A stretch of DNA of 64,000 nucleotides from Eilatimonas milleporae (GTDB lineage Bacteria; Pseudomonadota; Alphaproteobacteria; Sphingomonadales; Kordiimonadaceae). A program made the position numbers and the translations under genes. Shown piece by piece: positions 27,253 through 37,899 of this stretch. Position 1 is the first letter of the stretch, and each line of letters opens with the position of its first letter. Below the pieces are notes generated by a model. It ran no database searches. It was not told where the DNA came from and saw nothing but the letters and a program-made list of their open reading frames with translations. The stretch lies in the NCBI RefSeq assembly GCF_003688555.1, contig NZ_REFR01000010.1, positions 1 to 64,000 on the forward strand. Reading direction: 5' to 3'.

Positions 27253-28145
27253 CGGGGACAAACCCGCTTTTGCAGGCGCTGAAGGCGACCTCCGGCGCGG
27301 TGGAACGGGTGCTCGATCCCATGCTGGCGGTTCCCGACGGCCCTGAGGCGCGCGTGGTTGACGCCATGCGGTATGCGATTTTCTCTCCCGGTAAAAGACT
27401 GCGTCCCTTTCTTGTGCTGGCAAGCTCCGAACTGTTCGATGTGAACCGCCAGCAGGCGCTGCGCGTGGCCGCTGCCATAGAATGCGTGCACACCTATTCG
27501 CTGATTCATGACGACCTGCCGGCGATGGATGATGACGATGTGCGGCGGGGCCGTCCCACCGTCCATAAGGCTTTTGACGATGCCACGGCTATTCTCGCGG
27601 GCGATGCCCTGTTGACGCTGGCCTTTGACATTCTGGTCGATGAAAAGACCCACAAGGACAAAGGGGTGCGCCTGGAACTTGTGCGGACGCTTGCGCAGGC
27701 CTCAGGCCACCATGGCATGGTCGGCGGCCAGATGATCGACATCACCGCCGGTGACCATGAACTGGACGAGGCGGCGATCTACCGTCTTCAGCAGATGAAA
27801 ACCGGTGCCTTGATCAGTGCATCGGCGGAAGCTGGGGCCATATTGGGCCGTGCGGAAAAGCGCGAGCGTCATTCCCTGCAAGGCTATGCCCGCGATCTCG
27901 GTCTTGCCTTCCAGATCGCTGACGACCTTCTGGATGTCGAGGGTGATCCGATGATCATGGGCAAGGCGGCCCAGAAGGACGGGCGCCAGGGCAAGGCAAC
28001 CCTTGTTGCCCTGATGGGGGCTGGCCGTGCCCGTCAGCAGGCGCATATGCTGGCCGAACAGGCGATCGAGCATCTGAGCCTGTTTGATGAGCGCGCGTCC
28101 CTGTTGAGAGCGGTTGCCCAATTTGTCATATCGCGCCGGGCCTGA
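27249..28145 (+). CDS. ispA: farnesyl diphosphate synthase
   Basis: A 298-residue all-helical prenyl synthase. The first aspartate-rich motif is DDLPAMDDDD near residues 85-94 and the second is DDLLDVEGD near residue 220; upstream is the KRLRPFLVLAS substrate-binding stretch. It condenses IPP with DMAPP and GPP to give FPP. Its place between xseB and dxs is the standard alphaproteobacterial arrangement, so it is supplied together with the first MEP-pathway enzyme. The length-determining residues were not examined in detail, so GPP or GGPP synthase activity cannot be excluded. Confidence 0.93.
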   Translation: MTGTNPLLQALKATSGAVERVLDPMLAVPDGPEARVVDAMRYAIFSPGKRLRPFLVLASSELFDVNRQQALRVAAAIECVHTYSLIHDDLPAMDDDDVRRGRPTVHKAFDDATAILAGDALLTLAFDILVDEKTHKDKGVRLELVRTLAQASGHHGMVGGQMIDITAGDHELDEAAIYRLQQMKTGALISASAEAGAILGRAEKRERHSLQGYARDLGLAFQIADDLLDVEGDPMIMGKAAQKDGRQGKATLVALMGAGRARQQAHMLAEQAIEHLSLFDERASLLRAVAQFVISRRA

Positions 28146-28347
28146 GCCGCGCTTTTCCGATAAATCTGGACGGACGGGTCAGCGGGGACCATATGTCCTA
28201 TTGCAAATCGCTGTCGTGATTGCCAAACAACCGGGTAGCGGATAACCGGATGTTAAACAGTCCGGTGTCTGAATATCGGTTTGCCGGGCAGGCAGAGCGT
28301 TTTGTCAGTCATGTATCAGCGTGATAGAATTAGTGCTCAAGTAATGG

Positions 28348-30291
28348 ATGAATGCCTTGACCGTACAGCCTGAAACACCGCTTCTGGATACAATAGGGTC
28401 CGTCGAGGATTTGCGCCGGCTGCCGAAAGCCCGATTGCGGCAATTGGCCGATGAGCTGAGAACCGAGATGATCAGTGCCGTATCCATGACAGGCGGCCAT
28501 TTCGGGGCCGGGCTGGGTGTTGTCGAACTGACGGTGGCCCTGCATTATGTTTTCGATACGCCGCATGACCGCCTGATCTGGGATGTCGGGCACCAAGCTT
28601 ATCCGCACAAAATCCTGACCGGGCGGCGGGACCGTATCCGGACCATTCGCCAGGGGGGTGGCCTGTCCCCCTTCACCAAGCGATCCGAGAGTGCATTCGA
28701 TCCCTTTGGGGCCGGGCATTCGTCAACCTCGATCAGTGCGGCCTTGGGCATGGCCGTGGCCAACAAGCTGGCCGGAAGCAAACGGCAAAGCATTGCGGTC
28801 ATCGGGGACGGTGCCATCAGCGCCGGCATGGCCTATGAAGCGATGAACAATGCCGAACAGGCCGATAACCGCCTGATCGTCATTCTGAATGACAATGACA
28901 TGTCCATTGCGCCCGCCGTCGGTGCGATGAGTGCCTATCTGGCCCGTATCCTGTCCAGCCGATCCTTCCTGACATTGCGGGACTTCAGCAAGAAATTTCT
29001 GAAAATCCTGCCCAAGCCCCTTGCGGACCGCGCGCGCCTGGCCGAGGAATCCGCACGTGGCATGGTCACCGGTTCAACCCTGTTCGACGAGTTGGGCCTG
29101 TATTATGTGGGGCCTGTTGACGGGCACAATCTCGACCATTTGTTGCCCATCCTGGAAAATGTCCGGGACGCACCGCATGGTCCCATTCTGATCCATGTGG
29201 TGACGGAAAAGGGGCATGGTCACCCCTTTGCAGATCCGAACGCTGAAAAATACCATGCCGTGCCGAAATTCAATGTCGTCACCGGCGAAAAGCAGAAATC
29301 CGCGCCGAAAGCGCCCACATATACCAATGTGTTTGCCGATACCCTGATCGATCTGGCTGCGGACGACGATAAAATTGTTGCCATAACCGCCGCCATGCCG
29401 TCGGGGACGGGGCTGAACCGCTTTGAAAAGGCCTATCCTGACCGCACCTTCGACGTGGGGATCGCGGAACAGCATGCCGTGACATTTGCTGCCGGCCTCG
29501 CGTGCGAGGGATACAAACCCTTTGCGACCATTTATTCCACATTTCTCCAGCGTGCCTATGATCAGGTGGTGCATGACGTGGCGGTGCAGAAATTGCCCGT
29601 GCGCTTTGCCATAGACCGGGCCGGCCTTGTCGGGGCGGATGGCCCCACCCATGCCGGCAGTTTCGATATCACCTATCTGGCGAGCCTGCCGAATTTCATC
29701 GTCATGGCGGCGGCGGATGAGGCCGAACTGCGCCATATGGTGGCGACTGCGGCCTCCATTGACGACAGACCGTCCGCCGTACGCTATCCGCGCGGTGAGG
29801 GTACGGGTGTCGATCTTCCGGAAAAGGGTGTGCCGCTTGAAATCGGCAAGGGCCGTATCGTCCGCCATGGCAGCAAGATCGCCATCCTCTCCCTCGGGGC
29901 CCGCCTGGACGAGGCTTTGAAGGCCGCCGATGCGCTGGAGGCCCGCGGCCTGTCAACCACTGTCGCCGATGCGCGTTTCGCCAAGCCTTTGGACAGCCGT
30001 CTGGTTCAGGATCTGGCAGCGGGTCATGAATTGCTTCTGACGGTCGAGGAAGGCAGCATCGGCGGCTTCGGTGCCCATGTGATGGATTATATGGCCGACG
30101 AGGGACTGCTGGACGGTGGCCTGAAGGTCCGCGCGTTGAAGCTGCCCGACCGTTTCCAGGATCATGACAATGCGGGGGCGATGTATGCCGATGCCGGTCT
30201 TGACGCGGCCGGTATTGTGCGCGCCGTTCTGAAAGCACTTGGCCATAACGACCTGTCGGATATGACCGTTGACCGTCCGGCCTCGGCCTGA
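28348..30291 (+). CDS. dxs: 1-deoxy-D-xylulose-5-phosphate synthase
   Basis: The first enzyme of the MEP isoprenoid pathway, joining pyruvate and glyceraldehyde 3-phosphate with thiamine diphosphate. The 647-residue protein shows [15 protein letters not shown], the ThDP-binding [15 protein letters not shown]...ILNDND block and the transketolase glutamate in [17 protein letters not shown] 28348 gives the normal start; the ribosome site is weak. About 200 bases separate it from ispA, so it may have its own promoter. Confidence 0.96.
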   Translation: MNALTVQPETPLLDTIGSVEDLRRLPKARLRQLADELRTEMISAVSMTGGHFGAGLGVVELTVALHYVFDTPHDRLIWDVGHQAYPHKILTGRRDRIRTIRQGGGLSPFTKRSESAFDPFGAGHSSTSISAALGMAVANKLAGSKRQSIAVIGDGAISAGMAYEAMNNAEQADNRLIVILNDNDMSIAPAVGAMSAYLARILSSRSFLTLRDFSKKFLKILPKPLADRARLAEESARGMVTGSTLFDELGLYYVGPVDGHNLDHLLPILENVRDAPHGPILIHVVTEKGHGHPFADPNAEKYHAVPKFNVVTGEKQKSAPKAPTYTNVFADTLIDLAADDDKIVAITAAMPSGTGLNRFEKAYPDRTFDVGIAEQHAVTFAAGLACEGYKPFATIYSTFLQRAYDQVVHDVAVQKLPVRFAIDRAGLVGADGPTHAGSFDITYLASLPNFIVMAAADEAELRHMVATAASIDDRPSAVRYPRGEGTGVDLPEKGVPLEIGKGRIVRHGSKIAILSLGARLDEALKAADALEARGLSTTVADARFAKPLDSRLVQDLAAGHELLLTVEEGSIGGFGAHVMDYMADEGLLDGGLKVRALKLPDRFQDHDNAGAMYADAGLDAAGIVRAVLKALGHNDLSDMTVDRPASA

Positions 30292-30306
30292 TCCTTGCCG
30301 CCCGTG

Positions 30307-31074
30307 ATGTCGAAGGCGGGCAGACAACGTGCGGACGTGGCATTGGTGGCCTGTGGCTTGGCGGAAAGCCGGGCGCGCGCTCAGGCGCTGATCCGGGCCG
30401 GGCACGCTTACGGGGGCGATATCAGGATTGAGAAACCCGGACAGATGGTGGTTTGCGACGGCTCTCTCCATCTGAAGGGGCGCGATCATCCGTGGGTCAG
30501 CCGGGGCGGGATCAAGCTGGACAAGGCGCTGTCCCATTTTGCCGTGATGCCCGAGGGCGCTGTCGTGCTCGATATCGGTGCGTCGACAGGCGGGTTTACC
30601 CATGTCGCCCTGCACCATGGCGCGGTAAGGGTTTTCGCTGTCGATGTGGGGCACGGCCAACTGGCGGAGACTCTGCGCGCCGATGCACGCGTCACGGTGC
30701 TGGAGGGAACCAATGCCCGCCACCTGACCGGGGATGATATTCCGGTGCCTGTGGATCTTCTCGTCTGCGACGCCAGTTTCATCTCGCTGAAAACGCTGCT
30801 GCCGGCGGGGATGGCACTGGTGCGTCCCGGCGGTCATATGATCGCCCTGATCAAACCGCAGTTCGAAGTGGGCCGCCAGCGCCTTGGCAAGGGCGGCGTC
30901 GTGCGCGATCCTGCCTTGCACGACACCGTGTGCGCGGATATATCCGGCTGGCTCGGCGCACAGCCCGGCTGGACTGTCGCGGGGCTGACCGAAAGTCCCG
31001 TCACCGGACCCGATGGCAACAGGGAATTTCTGATCCATGCGATCAAGGCAGACGCGCAGGCCACGGCGAGGTAA
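30307..31074 (+). CDS. tlyA: TlyA family rRNA (cytidine-2'-O)-methyltransferase
   Basis: A 255-residue protein with an N-terminal S4-like RNA-binding domain (RADVALVACGLAESRARAQA) and an FtsJ-like methyltransferase with LDIGASTGGFTHVAL, DLLVCDASFISLK and the catalytic lysine in LIKPQFE. TlyA methylates 16S and 23S rRNA and is often misnamed hemolysin. ATG 30307 is preceded by in-frame GTG 30304 and TTG 30295. Only 15 bases separate it from dxs. The next gene starts inside its 3' end, a 38-base overlap. Confidence 0.92.
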   Translation: MSKAGRQRADVALVACGLAESRARAQALIRAGHAYGGDIRIEKPGQMVVCDGSLHLKGRDHPWVSRGGIKLDKALSHFAVMPEGAVVLDIGASTGGFTHVALHHGAVRVFAVDVGHGQLAETLRADARVTVLEGTNARHLTGDDIPVPVDLLVCDASFISLKTLLPAGMALVRPGGHMIALIKPQFEVGRQRLGKGGVVRDPALHDTVCADISGWLGAQPGWTVAGLTESPVTGPDGNREFLIHAIKADAQATAR

Positions 31075-32377
31075 GCGGTCCGGCCGGCGAGAGCCCGCGG
31101 ACGGACCGGTCGTGACGCTCACTATTGAAACCCTTGGCGGACGTGGGGACGGTATCGCCGCGCACCGGCTCGAAGACGGGACCCCCGTATCGGTTTTCGT
31201 GCCCGGCACAATGCCCGGGGACCGGGCGGACGTGCGTCTGGGCGCACACCGCCGTTTCGGGGTGGAAGGCAGTCTTGTGCGTCTTGTTATGCCAAGTCCG
31301 GATCGGCGGAGGCCGCCCTGTGCCGTCTTTGGGATGTGCGGCGGCTGTCAGCTCCAGTTTCTTGATGATACATGTTATGCCGCGTTTCTGGCCGACAGGG
31401 TGCGGGATACATTGCAACATCAGGGGATTTCGGGTGTGCCCGTAAGGGCGGCGGCGGTCAGTCCGCCGGCAAGCCGGCGCCGGATCAGCCTGAAGGCGGA
31501 AGGGCGGGATGAAGGTGTCCGCCTCGGCTTCAACGCGCGGGGCAGCCACCGGCTTGTGGATATAACCGCATGCCCGGTTGCCCGCGACAGTCTGGTTGCG
31601 CTGTTTCCGGGCCTGCGTGACACACTGGCCGTGCTCCTGGCCGGTCGCGGCCGGGCCGGGATCATCCTGACGGCCACGGATAGCGGAATGGATGTCCTGT
31701 TGGACATGGACCGTGCGGCGACATTGCAGGACCGTGACATCCTGACCGACTGGGCCGGGACCAACGATATCGCCGCCCTGCATTGGCGTGATCGTGGATT
31801 GATGGACCCCATCCTGATCCGCCGTCAGCCCGTCATGCGCTTTGACGGTGTGCCGAGCGCCCTGCCGCCCGGTGGTTTCCTGCAGGCAACCGCCGAGGGA
31901 GAGCGGGCGTTGCGCGATGCGGTGTTGTCGGCGGTGGAGGGTAGCCGCCGCATTGTCGACCTGTTTGCCGGCATTGGCACATTTTCCCTGCCGCTGGCGC
32001 GTGGCCGTGCCGTTCTCGCCGTTGAAGGTGATGGTGCCGCTGTGACGGCCCTGAGGGGGGCGGCCGGGGCGGCGGCATCGACGCACCGGTTGACGGTTGA
32101 ACACCGGGACCTGTTCCGCCGTCCGTTGACGGCGGACGTGCTTGCCCGTTTTGATGCGGTCGTTCTGGACCCGCCGCGTGCCGGTGCCGCCGCTCAGGTC
32201 GCCGAACTGTCCGCCGGGACGGTCCCCCGTGTGGTCAGCGTATCCTGTAATCCCGCCACCTTCGCACGCGATGCCCGTATCCTGATCGACAGCGGATATC
32301 ATCTCCACTGGGTACAGCCTGTCGGCCAGTTTCTCTGGTCGTCTCATGTGGAACTGGTCGGCTTGTTCCTGCGATAA
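31037..32377 (+). CDS. TrmA/RlmD-family RNA (uracil-5)-methyltransferase
   Basis: A 446-residue class I methyltransferase for m5U in 23S rRNA or tRNA. The iron-sulfur motif is C-x5-C-x2-C (PCAVFGMCGGCQLQ), followed by the SAM-binding IVDLFAGIGTFSLPLA, the DPPRAGAA motif and the catalytic cysteine in VVSVSCNPATFARD. The N-terminus contains a TRAM-like stretch (TIETLGGRGDGIA). ATG 31037 lies within tlyA; a GTG at 31111 would also give a full TRAM domain. It ends the isoprenoid/rRNA block. Confidence 0.9.
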   Translation: MRSRQTRRPRRGKRSGRREPADGPVVTLTIETLGGRGDGIAAHRLEDGTPVSVFVPGTMPGDRADVRLGAHRRFGVEGSLVRLVMPSPDRRRPPCAVFGMCGGCQLQFLDDTCYAAFLADRVRDTLQHQGISGVPVRAAAVSPPASRRRISLKAEGRDEGVRLGFNARGSHRLVDITACPVARDSLVALFPGLRDTLAVLLAGRGRAGIILTATDSGMDVLLDMDRAATLQDRDILTDWAGTNDIAALHWRDRGLMDPILIRRQPVMRFDGVPSALPPGGFLQATAEGERALRDAVLSAVEGSRRIVDLFAGIGTFSLPLARGRAVLAVEGDGAAVTALRGAAGAAASTHRLTVEHRDLFRRPLTADVLARFDAVVLDPPRAGAAAQVAELSAGTVPRVVSVSCNPATFARDARILIDSGYHLHWVQPVGQFLWSSHVELVGLFLR

Positions 32378-32758
32378 CGAACGGCCTTGCGAAAGCCGCT
32401 GCCGGACAGGGATTTCCGCTTATATCCGTCGGGTGTGAAAGCGTGTGTTTTTCTCTTTAAAGAAGAAAATTTTTGCACGATAAAGTGAGTTTCACGTGAC
32501 CGCGAACAGATTTAATCCGTTGTGCGGGAAGGCGCATTTTGATGACCATTGCAAAAAGCGTGGTTTGACCGGATCCGGTGTGTTCCCGCTTTTCATGACC
32601 ATGCGGGAAGGGCAATACTCCGCGTCTGAATAACGGACCCGTAACCGGTCGCAGACTGTGGGCCCGGCACTATGCAGGCCAATCGATGCGGGTCAGGGAA
32701 TACCCTGTAAAAAATGAAGACGCTGTAAAAAAGGCATGATCGGACGGAAGGGGGATAT
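32378..32758. other. intergenic gap upstream of a chemoreceptor gene
   Basis: About 380 bases with no protein-like frame. It holds the AT-rich stretch CTCTTTAAAGAAGAAAATTT near 32451-32472, which contrasts with the surrounding GC-rich sequence and could be promoter DNA for the chemoreceptor. I saw no terminator or operator I can name. Confidence 0.5.
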
Positions 32759-34552
32759 ATGTTCAGTTTGAAGAATATCAGGATCAGCAGTCGGCTCATT
32801 ATCGGGTTTTCAGTCGTTTTTGCCCTGATGATCATCCTGTCCGTCATCGGCATTACGGAAGTGGGACAGATCGACAGAAACCTGACGTCCATCAACGACC
32901 TGAACAGCGTCAAACAGCGTTACGCCATCAATTTCAGGGGCAGTGTCCATGACCGGGCCATTGCGATCCGCGACGTGGTGCTGCTGATGGATGCGGGCGA
33001 TTTGCAGGATACCTTCCGGGATATTCAGCGGCTTGAACAGGATTATGAGGACTCCGCCCGGCGCATGGACCGCATGTTTGCCGAACGGGACGATATCACC
33101 GCCGAGGAACGGCGCATTCTGGCCAGCATAAAGGAGATCGAGGCCCGCACCCTGCCATATGTCCAGCAGGTCATGTCCGCTTACAATGCCGGTGACAGCG
33201 ACCGGGCCAAGAGGGTGCTGCTGCGCGATGCCCGTCCCGCCTTTACCGAATGGCTGCGCCGGATCAACCAATTCATCGACCTGCAGGAAGCCAACAATCA
33301 GCAACTGACGGCCGATACGCGCGACGTTGCGGAAGGGTTTCAGGTCCTCATGCTGGTGCTGACCCTTGTGGCCGTGCTGCTCGGGGGCGGGATTGCCCTC
33401 TGGTCGGTTTTATCGATCACGCCGCTGCGGACCCTGACGCAGAACATTATGCGTCTGGCGGACGGCGATCTGACTGTCGTCATCCCGGATACGGATGCCC
33501 GGGATGAGGTCGGCCAGATTACCGGGGCGGTGCGGATCTTCCGAGACAATGCCCGCAAGGTCGAGGAATTGCAGGCCGACGCCGAGGAGCGTGCCGAGCG
33601 CGAACGCCGTGAAGAGCAGGAGCGCCAGACCCGCGAGGCCGAGCGGGAGGCCGAGCGTCGTCGCCTCGCCGAGGAGGCGGATGAAAAGGCACGGACGGAA
33701 CGCCGTGCCGCCATGTTGTCCATGGCCGACAATTTCGAGGCCTCCGTTAAGTCCGTTGTCCAGTCTTTCGCCCAATCCGCGTCCGAGATGGAAGCCGCGG
33801 CCCAGGTGATGACCCGTACCGCCAATGACAGTGCCAGCAATGCGCAGGTCGTCGGTCAGGCGGCGGAGGCCGCCAACACCAACGCCCAGACCGTGGCGAA
33901 TGCGGCGGATGAACTGTCCGGCTCGGTGCGTGAGATCGCGGACCAGACCGGCCAGTCCTCGACCGCCGCGCGCTCCGCCGTGTCGCGTACGGAACGCGCC
34001 GGTCACGATATCGCTCAGTTGAAAACCGCGGCCCAGGAAATCGGCGATATTGTAAGCCTGATCAATGATATCGCCGAACAGACGAACCTGCTGGCCCTCA
34101 ACGCCACGATCGAGGCCGCCCGCGCCGGCGAAGCCGGCAAGGGATTTGCCGTCGTGGCCAGCGAGGTGAAATCGCTGGCCAGCCAGACGGCGAGCGCGAC
34201 CCAGCAGATCGGCGATCAGATCACCGGCATACAGCAGGCCAGCAACACCGCCGTCGATGCCATGACCGAAATCGAGGGGATCATCCGCGATATTGACAAC
34301 ACCGCCGTCTCCATCGCCTCGGCGGTTGAGGAACAGGACGCCTCCGCCCAGGAAATCGCCCGCAACATCGCCGAGGTTTCCGCCGGCACCAATGAGGTGA
34401 CCAGCAGCATCCAAAAGGTCAACAACGCGGCGGATGAAACCGGTAGCAAGGCGAACGAGGTTCTGGACGCCGTGCGCGAGCTGGGGCAGCGTTCCAGCGA
34501 CCTTCAGGCCCAGATTGACAATTTCCTGTCCACCATCCGCGCAGAGACGTGA
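32759..34552 (+). CDS. methyl-accepting chemotaxis protein with 4-helix-bundle sensor and HAMP
   Basis: A 597-residue receptor: first membrane helix at about 14-35, a periplasmic helical domain (about 36-190, 4HB_MCP type with [18 protein letters not shown]-like helices), second membrane helix at about 197-218, HAMP ([20 protein letters not shown]), a long charged coiled coil rich in E and R, and the MCP signalling domain with [20 protein letters not shown] at its tip. There is no C-terminal receptor pentapeptide. ATG 32759 follows GGAAGGGGG. The stop codon lies in the first unit of a 15-bp tandem repeat. Confidence 0.93.
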   Translation: MFSLKNIRISSRLIIGFSVVFALMIILSVIGITEVGQIDRNLTSINDLNSVKQRYAINFRGSVHDRAIAIRDVVLLMDAGDLQDTFRDIQRLEQDYEDSARRMDRMFAERDDITAEERRILASIKEIEARTLPYVQQVMSAYNAGDSDRAKRVLLRDARPAFTEWLRRINQFIDLQEANNQQLTADTRDVAEGFQVLMLVLTLVAVLLGGGIALWSVLSITPLRTLTQNIMRLADGDLTVVIPDTDARDEVGQITGAVRIFRDNARKVEELQADAEERAERERREEQERQTREAEREAERRRLAEEADEKARTERRAAMLSMADNFEASVKSVVQSFAQSASEMEAAAQVMTRTANDSASNAQVVGQAAEAANTNAQTVANAADELSGSVREIADQTGQSSTAARSAVSRTERAGHDIAQLKTAAQEIGDIVSLINDIAEQTNLLALNATIEAARAGEAGKGFAVVASEVKSLASQTASATQQIGDQITGIQQASNTAVDAMTEIEGIIRDIDNTAVSIASAVEEQDASAQEIARNIAEVSAGTNEVTSSIQKVNNAADETGSKANEVLDAVRELGQRSSDLQAQIDNFLSTIRAET

Positions 34553-34617
34553 AGCCCAGAGACGTGAAGACCCGGGACGTGAAGACCCGGGACGTGAAGA
34601 CCCTGGACGTGCGTAGG
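34543..34617. repeat. 15-bp tandem repeat across a gene stop codon
   Basis: Five units of about 15 bases, CGGGACGTGAAGACC-like, the two central copies identical and the outer ones diverged. The first copy supplies the last codons and TGA of the chemoreceptor gene (34550-34552). It lies in the convergent gap before the hydrolase at 34650. Confidence 0.88.
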
Positions 34618-34649
34618 TGCTGACATCTGGACGGGGACGCTAACCATGC

Positions 34650-35633
34650 TCAGGGTGTGCCGGTTTCGTCCATGTTGCTCAGGGTGGTGATGAACGCGGC
34701 TGCGTCCGCGGCCGAGCGGTCCGGCGTTTCCTCCATCGGGATGTGGCCGACACCGTCATAGATTTTCAGCCGCGCGTCCGGCAGAAGGGCGGCCAGCCTT
34801 TCTCCGGTGCCGACGGGGATCAGCCCGTCATCCCGGCCCCACAGGATCAAGGCCGGGGCCCGGACCTTGCCCGGATCGGTGACATTGCCGCCGCCGGCAT
34901 ACCAGGCAAAGCGTTTGGCGGTGGCGCGGCGGTTGCCCGGATGGCGCGCCAGATGCCAGTAGCGGTCCACCATGGCGTCGGTCACCAGGCTGGTGTCGGT
35001 AAAGCTGACCTCCAGCCCTTCGCGCGCCAGGCTGCGCGGGGTGATGACTTCCAGGGCCCAGGCGGTCCACCATGTGCCGGCAAGGCGAAAGGCCAGCGGC
35101 AGACGGCGCGTGCCTTCCATGTGCGGCGGCACCGGTACCCCTGCCGCGTCCACCAGGATCAGGCCGGACACATCCTCCGGATACAGGCCGGCATAGCGCA
35201 GGGCCACACCGCCGCCCATGCTGTTTCCGCCCAGGAAAAAGGGACTGATGTCAAGCGTCCCCATGGCCTCTTTCACAAAGGCGGCCATGCCGTCATAGGT
35301 ATAGTCGTCTTGCGGTGTGGCGCCTGTCAGTCCATGACCGGGCAGGTCCATGGTGACGATGCGGAAGTCCCGCTTCAGCCGTGTGACCCAGGGCTCCCAT
35401 GTGTGCAGGGAACTGTTCGACCCGTGCAGTAACACCAGCGCCGGGCCGAGGGCGTTGCCCTGTACGCGCACATGGGCCCGCGCTCCGGAGGGCAGGGTGA
35501 CAAAGGTGGACGGCGGCCCGCCATACTGCGCGACCAACTCGTCATGCGGAATGTCCGGTGCCCAGGCGGTATAGGTCAGAAGACCGAGCAGCAACAGCCC
35601 CGCGCCGGCGACATATTTCAGCCAGGTTCCCAT
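34650..35633 (-). CDS. membrane-anchored alpha/beta hydrolase
   Basis: A 327-residue alpha/beta hydrolase with an N-terminal hydrophobic helix (residues 6-24) that probably anchors or exports it. The core shows LLHGSNSS (oxyanion), DLPGHG, the nucleophile serine in GGNSMGGGVAL, an aspartate in ILWGRDDGLIP and a histidine in GVGHIPMEE. This is the haloalkane dehalogenase/epoxide hydrolase-like subfamily, but a true dehalogenase halide site is not evident. Substrate unknown. It precedes aroC on the other side without an obvious link. Confidence 0.85.
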   Translation of the reverse strand: MGTWLKYVAGAGLLLLGLLTYTAWAPDIPHDELVAQYGGPPSTFVTLPSGARAHVRVQGNALGPALVLLHGSNSSLHTWEPWVTRLKRDFRIVTMDLPGHGLTGATPQDDYTYDGMAAFVKEAMGTLDISPFFLGGNSMGGGVALRYAGLYPEDVSGLILVDAAGVPVPPHMEGTRRLPLAFRLAGTWWTAWALEVITPRSLAREGLEVSFTDTSLVTDAMVDRYWHLARHPGNRRATAKRFAWYAGGGNVTDPGKVRAPALILWGRDDGLIPVGTGERLAALLPDARLKIYDGVGHIPMEETPDRSAADAAAFITTLSNMDETGTP

Positions 35634-35687
35634 GTCCGTTCTCCTTGTCCCGTCCCCACCCTGTCTGTGTGTGCCTGCTGGCCGCCC

Positions 35688-36761
35688 CTAGCCACACTGT
35701 GCGCGGTGCAGCATCATGTGATCGGCCAGGACCAGGGCCATCATCGCCTCGGCAACGGGTACGGCGCGGATGCCGACACAGGGGTCGTGCCGTCCCTTGG
35801 TCATCACTTCCGTCGCGCTGCCGTCCTTGCGGATACTGCGGCGCGGCGTCAGGATCGAACTGGTCGGTTTCACCGCGAAACGGGCGACGACCGGTTGCCC
35901 GCTGGAGATGCCGCCCAGAATGCCGCCGGCCTTGTTGCTCAGAAACGCCGGCGCGCCGTCCGGTCCGGGCACAATTTCATCGGCATTGTCCTCGCCCGTC
36001 AGGGTGGCAGCGGCCATGCCGGCCCCGATTTCAACCCCTTTGACGGCGTTGATGCTCATCAGGGCGGCGGCCAGGTCGGCATCCAGCTTGCCGTAAATGG
36101 GCGCGCCCCAGCCGGCGGGAACGCCCGTGGCTTCCACTTCGATCACCGCCCCGACGGACGAGCCCGCCTTGCGGATGGCGTCCAGTTCGCCCGCCCAGAC
36201 ATCGGCGGCAACCGCATCCGGACAGAAAAGCGGATTTTGTGCCGCAACGCTCCAGTCGAAGCGGTCGCGGTCGATCCCGTGCGGGCCCATCCGCACCATG
36301 GCGGCGCGCACCGTGACGCCGCCGCCCAGGATTTTTCGCGCGATCGCCCCGGCGGCCACGCGCATGGCGGTTTCGCGCGCGCTGGAGCGTCCGCCGCCGC
36401 GATAGTCGCGCAGACCGTATTTGGCGTCATAGGTATAATCGGCATGGCCGGGCCGATAGGTTTCGGCGATATCGCCATAGTCTTTCGAGCGCTGATCAAT
36501 GTTCTCGATCATCAGCTGTACGGGGGTGCCGGTGGTTATGCCCTCGAATACGCCGGACAGGATGCGGACCGTATCGCTCTCGCGCCGCTGGGTGGTATAG
36601 CGGGACTGGCCGGGTCGGCGCTTGTCGAGAAAGGGCTGGATGTCCCCCTCGCTCAAATCCAGTCCCGGCGGCACACCGTCCACCGTGCAGCCGATGGCGG
36701 GGCCGTGGCTTTCGCCCCATGTGGTGACCCGGAGCAGACGCCCGAATGTATTGTATGACAT
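35688..36761 (-). CDS. aroC: chorismate synthase
   Basis: The last step of the shikimate pathway: it converts EPSP to chorismate using reduced FMN. The 357-residue sequence has the signatures [18 protein letters not shown] near the N-terminus, [11 protein letters not shown] near residue 125 and the C-terminal [18 protein letters not shown] 36761 gives the exact family N-terminus [20 protein letters not shown]. It is the second gene after fabI on the same strand, separated by 129 bases. Confidence 0.97.
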   Translation of the reverse strand: MSYNTFGRLLRVTTWGESHGPAIGCTVDGVPPGLDLSEGDIQPFLDKRRPGQSRYTTQRRESDTVRILSGVFEGITTGTPVQLMIENIDQRSKDYGDIAETYRPGHADYTYDAKYGLRDYRGGGRSSARETAMRVAAGAIARKILGGGVTVRAAMVRMGPHGIDRDRFDWSVAAQNPLFCPDAVAADVWAGELDAIRKAGSSVGAVIEVEATGVPAGWGAPIYGKLDADLAAALMSINAVKGVEIGAGMAAATLTGEDNADEIVPGPDGAPAFLSNKAGGILGGISSGQPVVARFAVKPTSSILTPRRSIRKDGSATEVMTKGRHDPCVGIRAVPVAEAMMALVLADHMMLHRAQCG

Positions 36762-36890
36762 GGAGCGGTGCCCCCTCTGTTGTCTCTTATCGCCGTCCGG
36801 CAAGCCGGCGGCCGTGTTGGGCATACGGTCGGCCCTGTGCCGCCAGCCCTGCCGCCAGCTTCTTTGCCGGCCTCGTTTTCAGCCTCGTTT

Positions 36891-37697
36891 TTAGGGGCCT
36901 TCGACGAAACGCTGCATGGCGTCCTCGTCCGTCGGCATGCAGGTGACGTTGAAGCCGGCGTCCACATAGTGGATTTCCCCGGTCACTCCGCTCGACAGAT
37001 CGCTGAGCAGATACAGGCCCGAGCCCGCCACATCGTCCAGGGTGATGTTCCGCTTCAGCGGCGCGTTGCGTTCATTGTATTTCAGCAATATGCGGAAATC
37101 CCCGACGCCCGAGGCCGCCAGCGTTTTCATCGGTCCGGCGGAAATGGCGTTGACGCGGATGTTTCTGTCTCCCAGGTCGCGCGCCATGTAGCGGGTCGAT
37201 GCCTCCAGCGCCGCCTTTGCCACGCCCATCACATTATAATGCGGCACCACTTTTTCCGACCCGTAATAGGTCAGCGTCAGCATGGCACCGCCGTTTTTCA
37301 TCATTTTTTCCGCGCGTTGCGCGGTGGCGACGAAACTGTAGGCGGATACGTTCATCGTCGTCAGGAAATTGTCCAGGCTTGTATCGATATAGCGGCCGCG
37401 AAGCTCGCTCTTGTCCGAATAGCCGATGGCATGCACCAGAAAATCAAGGCCGTCCCATGTCTTTCCCAGGGTGTCGAACAGGGCGTCGATGGAGGCACCG
37501 TCCGAGACATCGCATGGCAGCACCAGGTCCGAGCCGACGCTCTCCGCCAGCGGTGTCACCCGTTTCTGCAATGCCTCCCCCACATAGGAAAAGGCAAGCT
37601 CCGCCCCTTCCGCCGCGCATTTACGGGCAATGCCCCAGGCCATGGACCGGTCGTTCGCGACCCCCATGATCAGCCCTTTTTTCCCCTTCATCAGCAT
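36891..37697 (-). CDS. fabI: enoyl-[acyl-carrier-protein] reductase (NADH)
   Basis: Reduces trans-2-enoyl-ACP in fatty-acid elongation. The 268-residue short-chain dehydrogenase has the FabI N-terminus GLIMGVANDRSMAWGIA, the Y-x6-Y-x6-K catalytic pattern (YYGSEKVVPHYNVMGVAKA) and the substrate loop SAGPMKTLAASG. The start at 37697 has GAGGTGACGT upstream. It lies upstream of aroC in the same direction. Confidence 0.96.
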   Translation of the reverse strand: MLMKGKKGLIMGVANDRSMAWGIARKCAAEGAELAFSYVGEALQKRVTPLAESVGSDLVLPCDVSDGASIDALFDTLGKTWDGLDFLVHAIGYSDKSELRGRYIDTSLDNFLTTMNVSAYSFVATAQRAEKMMKNGGAMLTLTYYGSEKVVPHYNVMGVAKAALEASTRYMARDLGDRNIRVNAISAGPMKTLAASGVGDFRILLKYNERNAPLKRNITLDDVAGSGLYLLSDLSSGVTGEIHYVDAGFNVTCMPTDEDAMQRFVEGP

Positions 37698-37899
37698 ACG
37701 TCACCTCTGTTTGGTCTCTTGCTATCCGGTCCTGGCGGCTGCCTGAGCCGCGCGCGGGCCGGTTCGTTGTCGGCCGGAAGCGATCCGGTTTCCGGATCCG
37801 GCCGCGATCACGGTGTAATTTCGGGGGCGCAGACTATTGCCAAGCGCCTGCCGGGTCAATTTCCGGCGTGACCCCCCCTTGATCCCCCTGTCTTTTTGC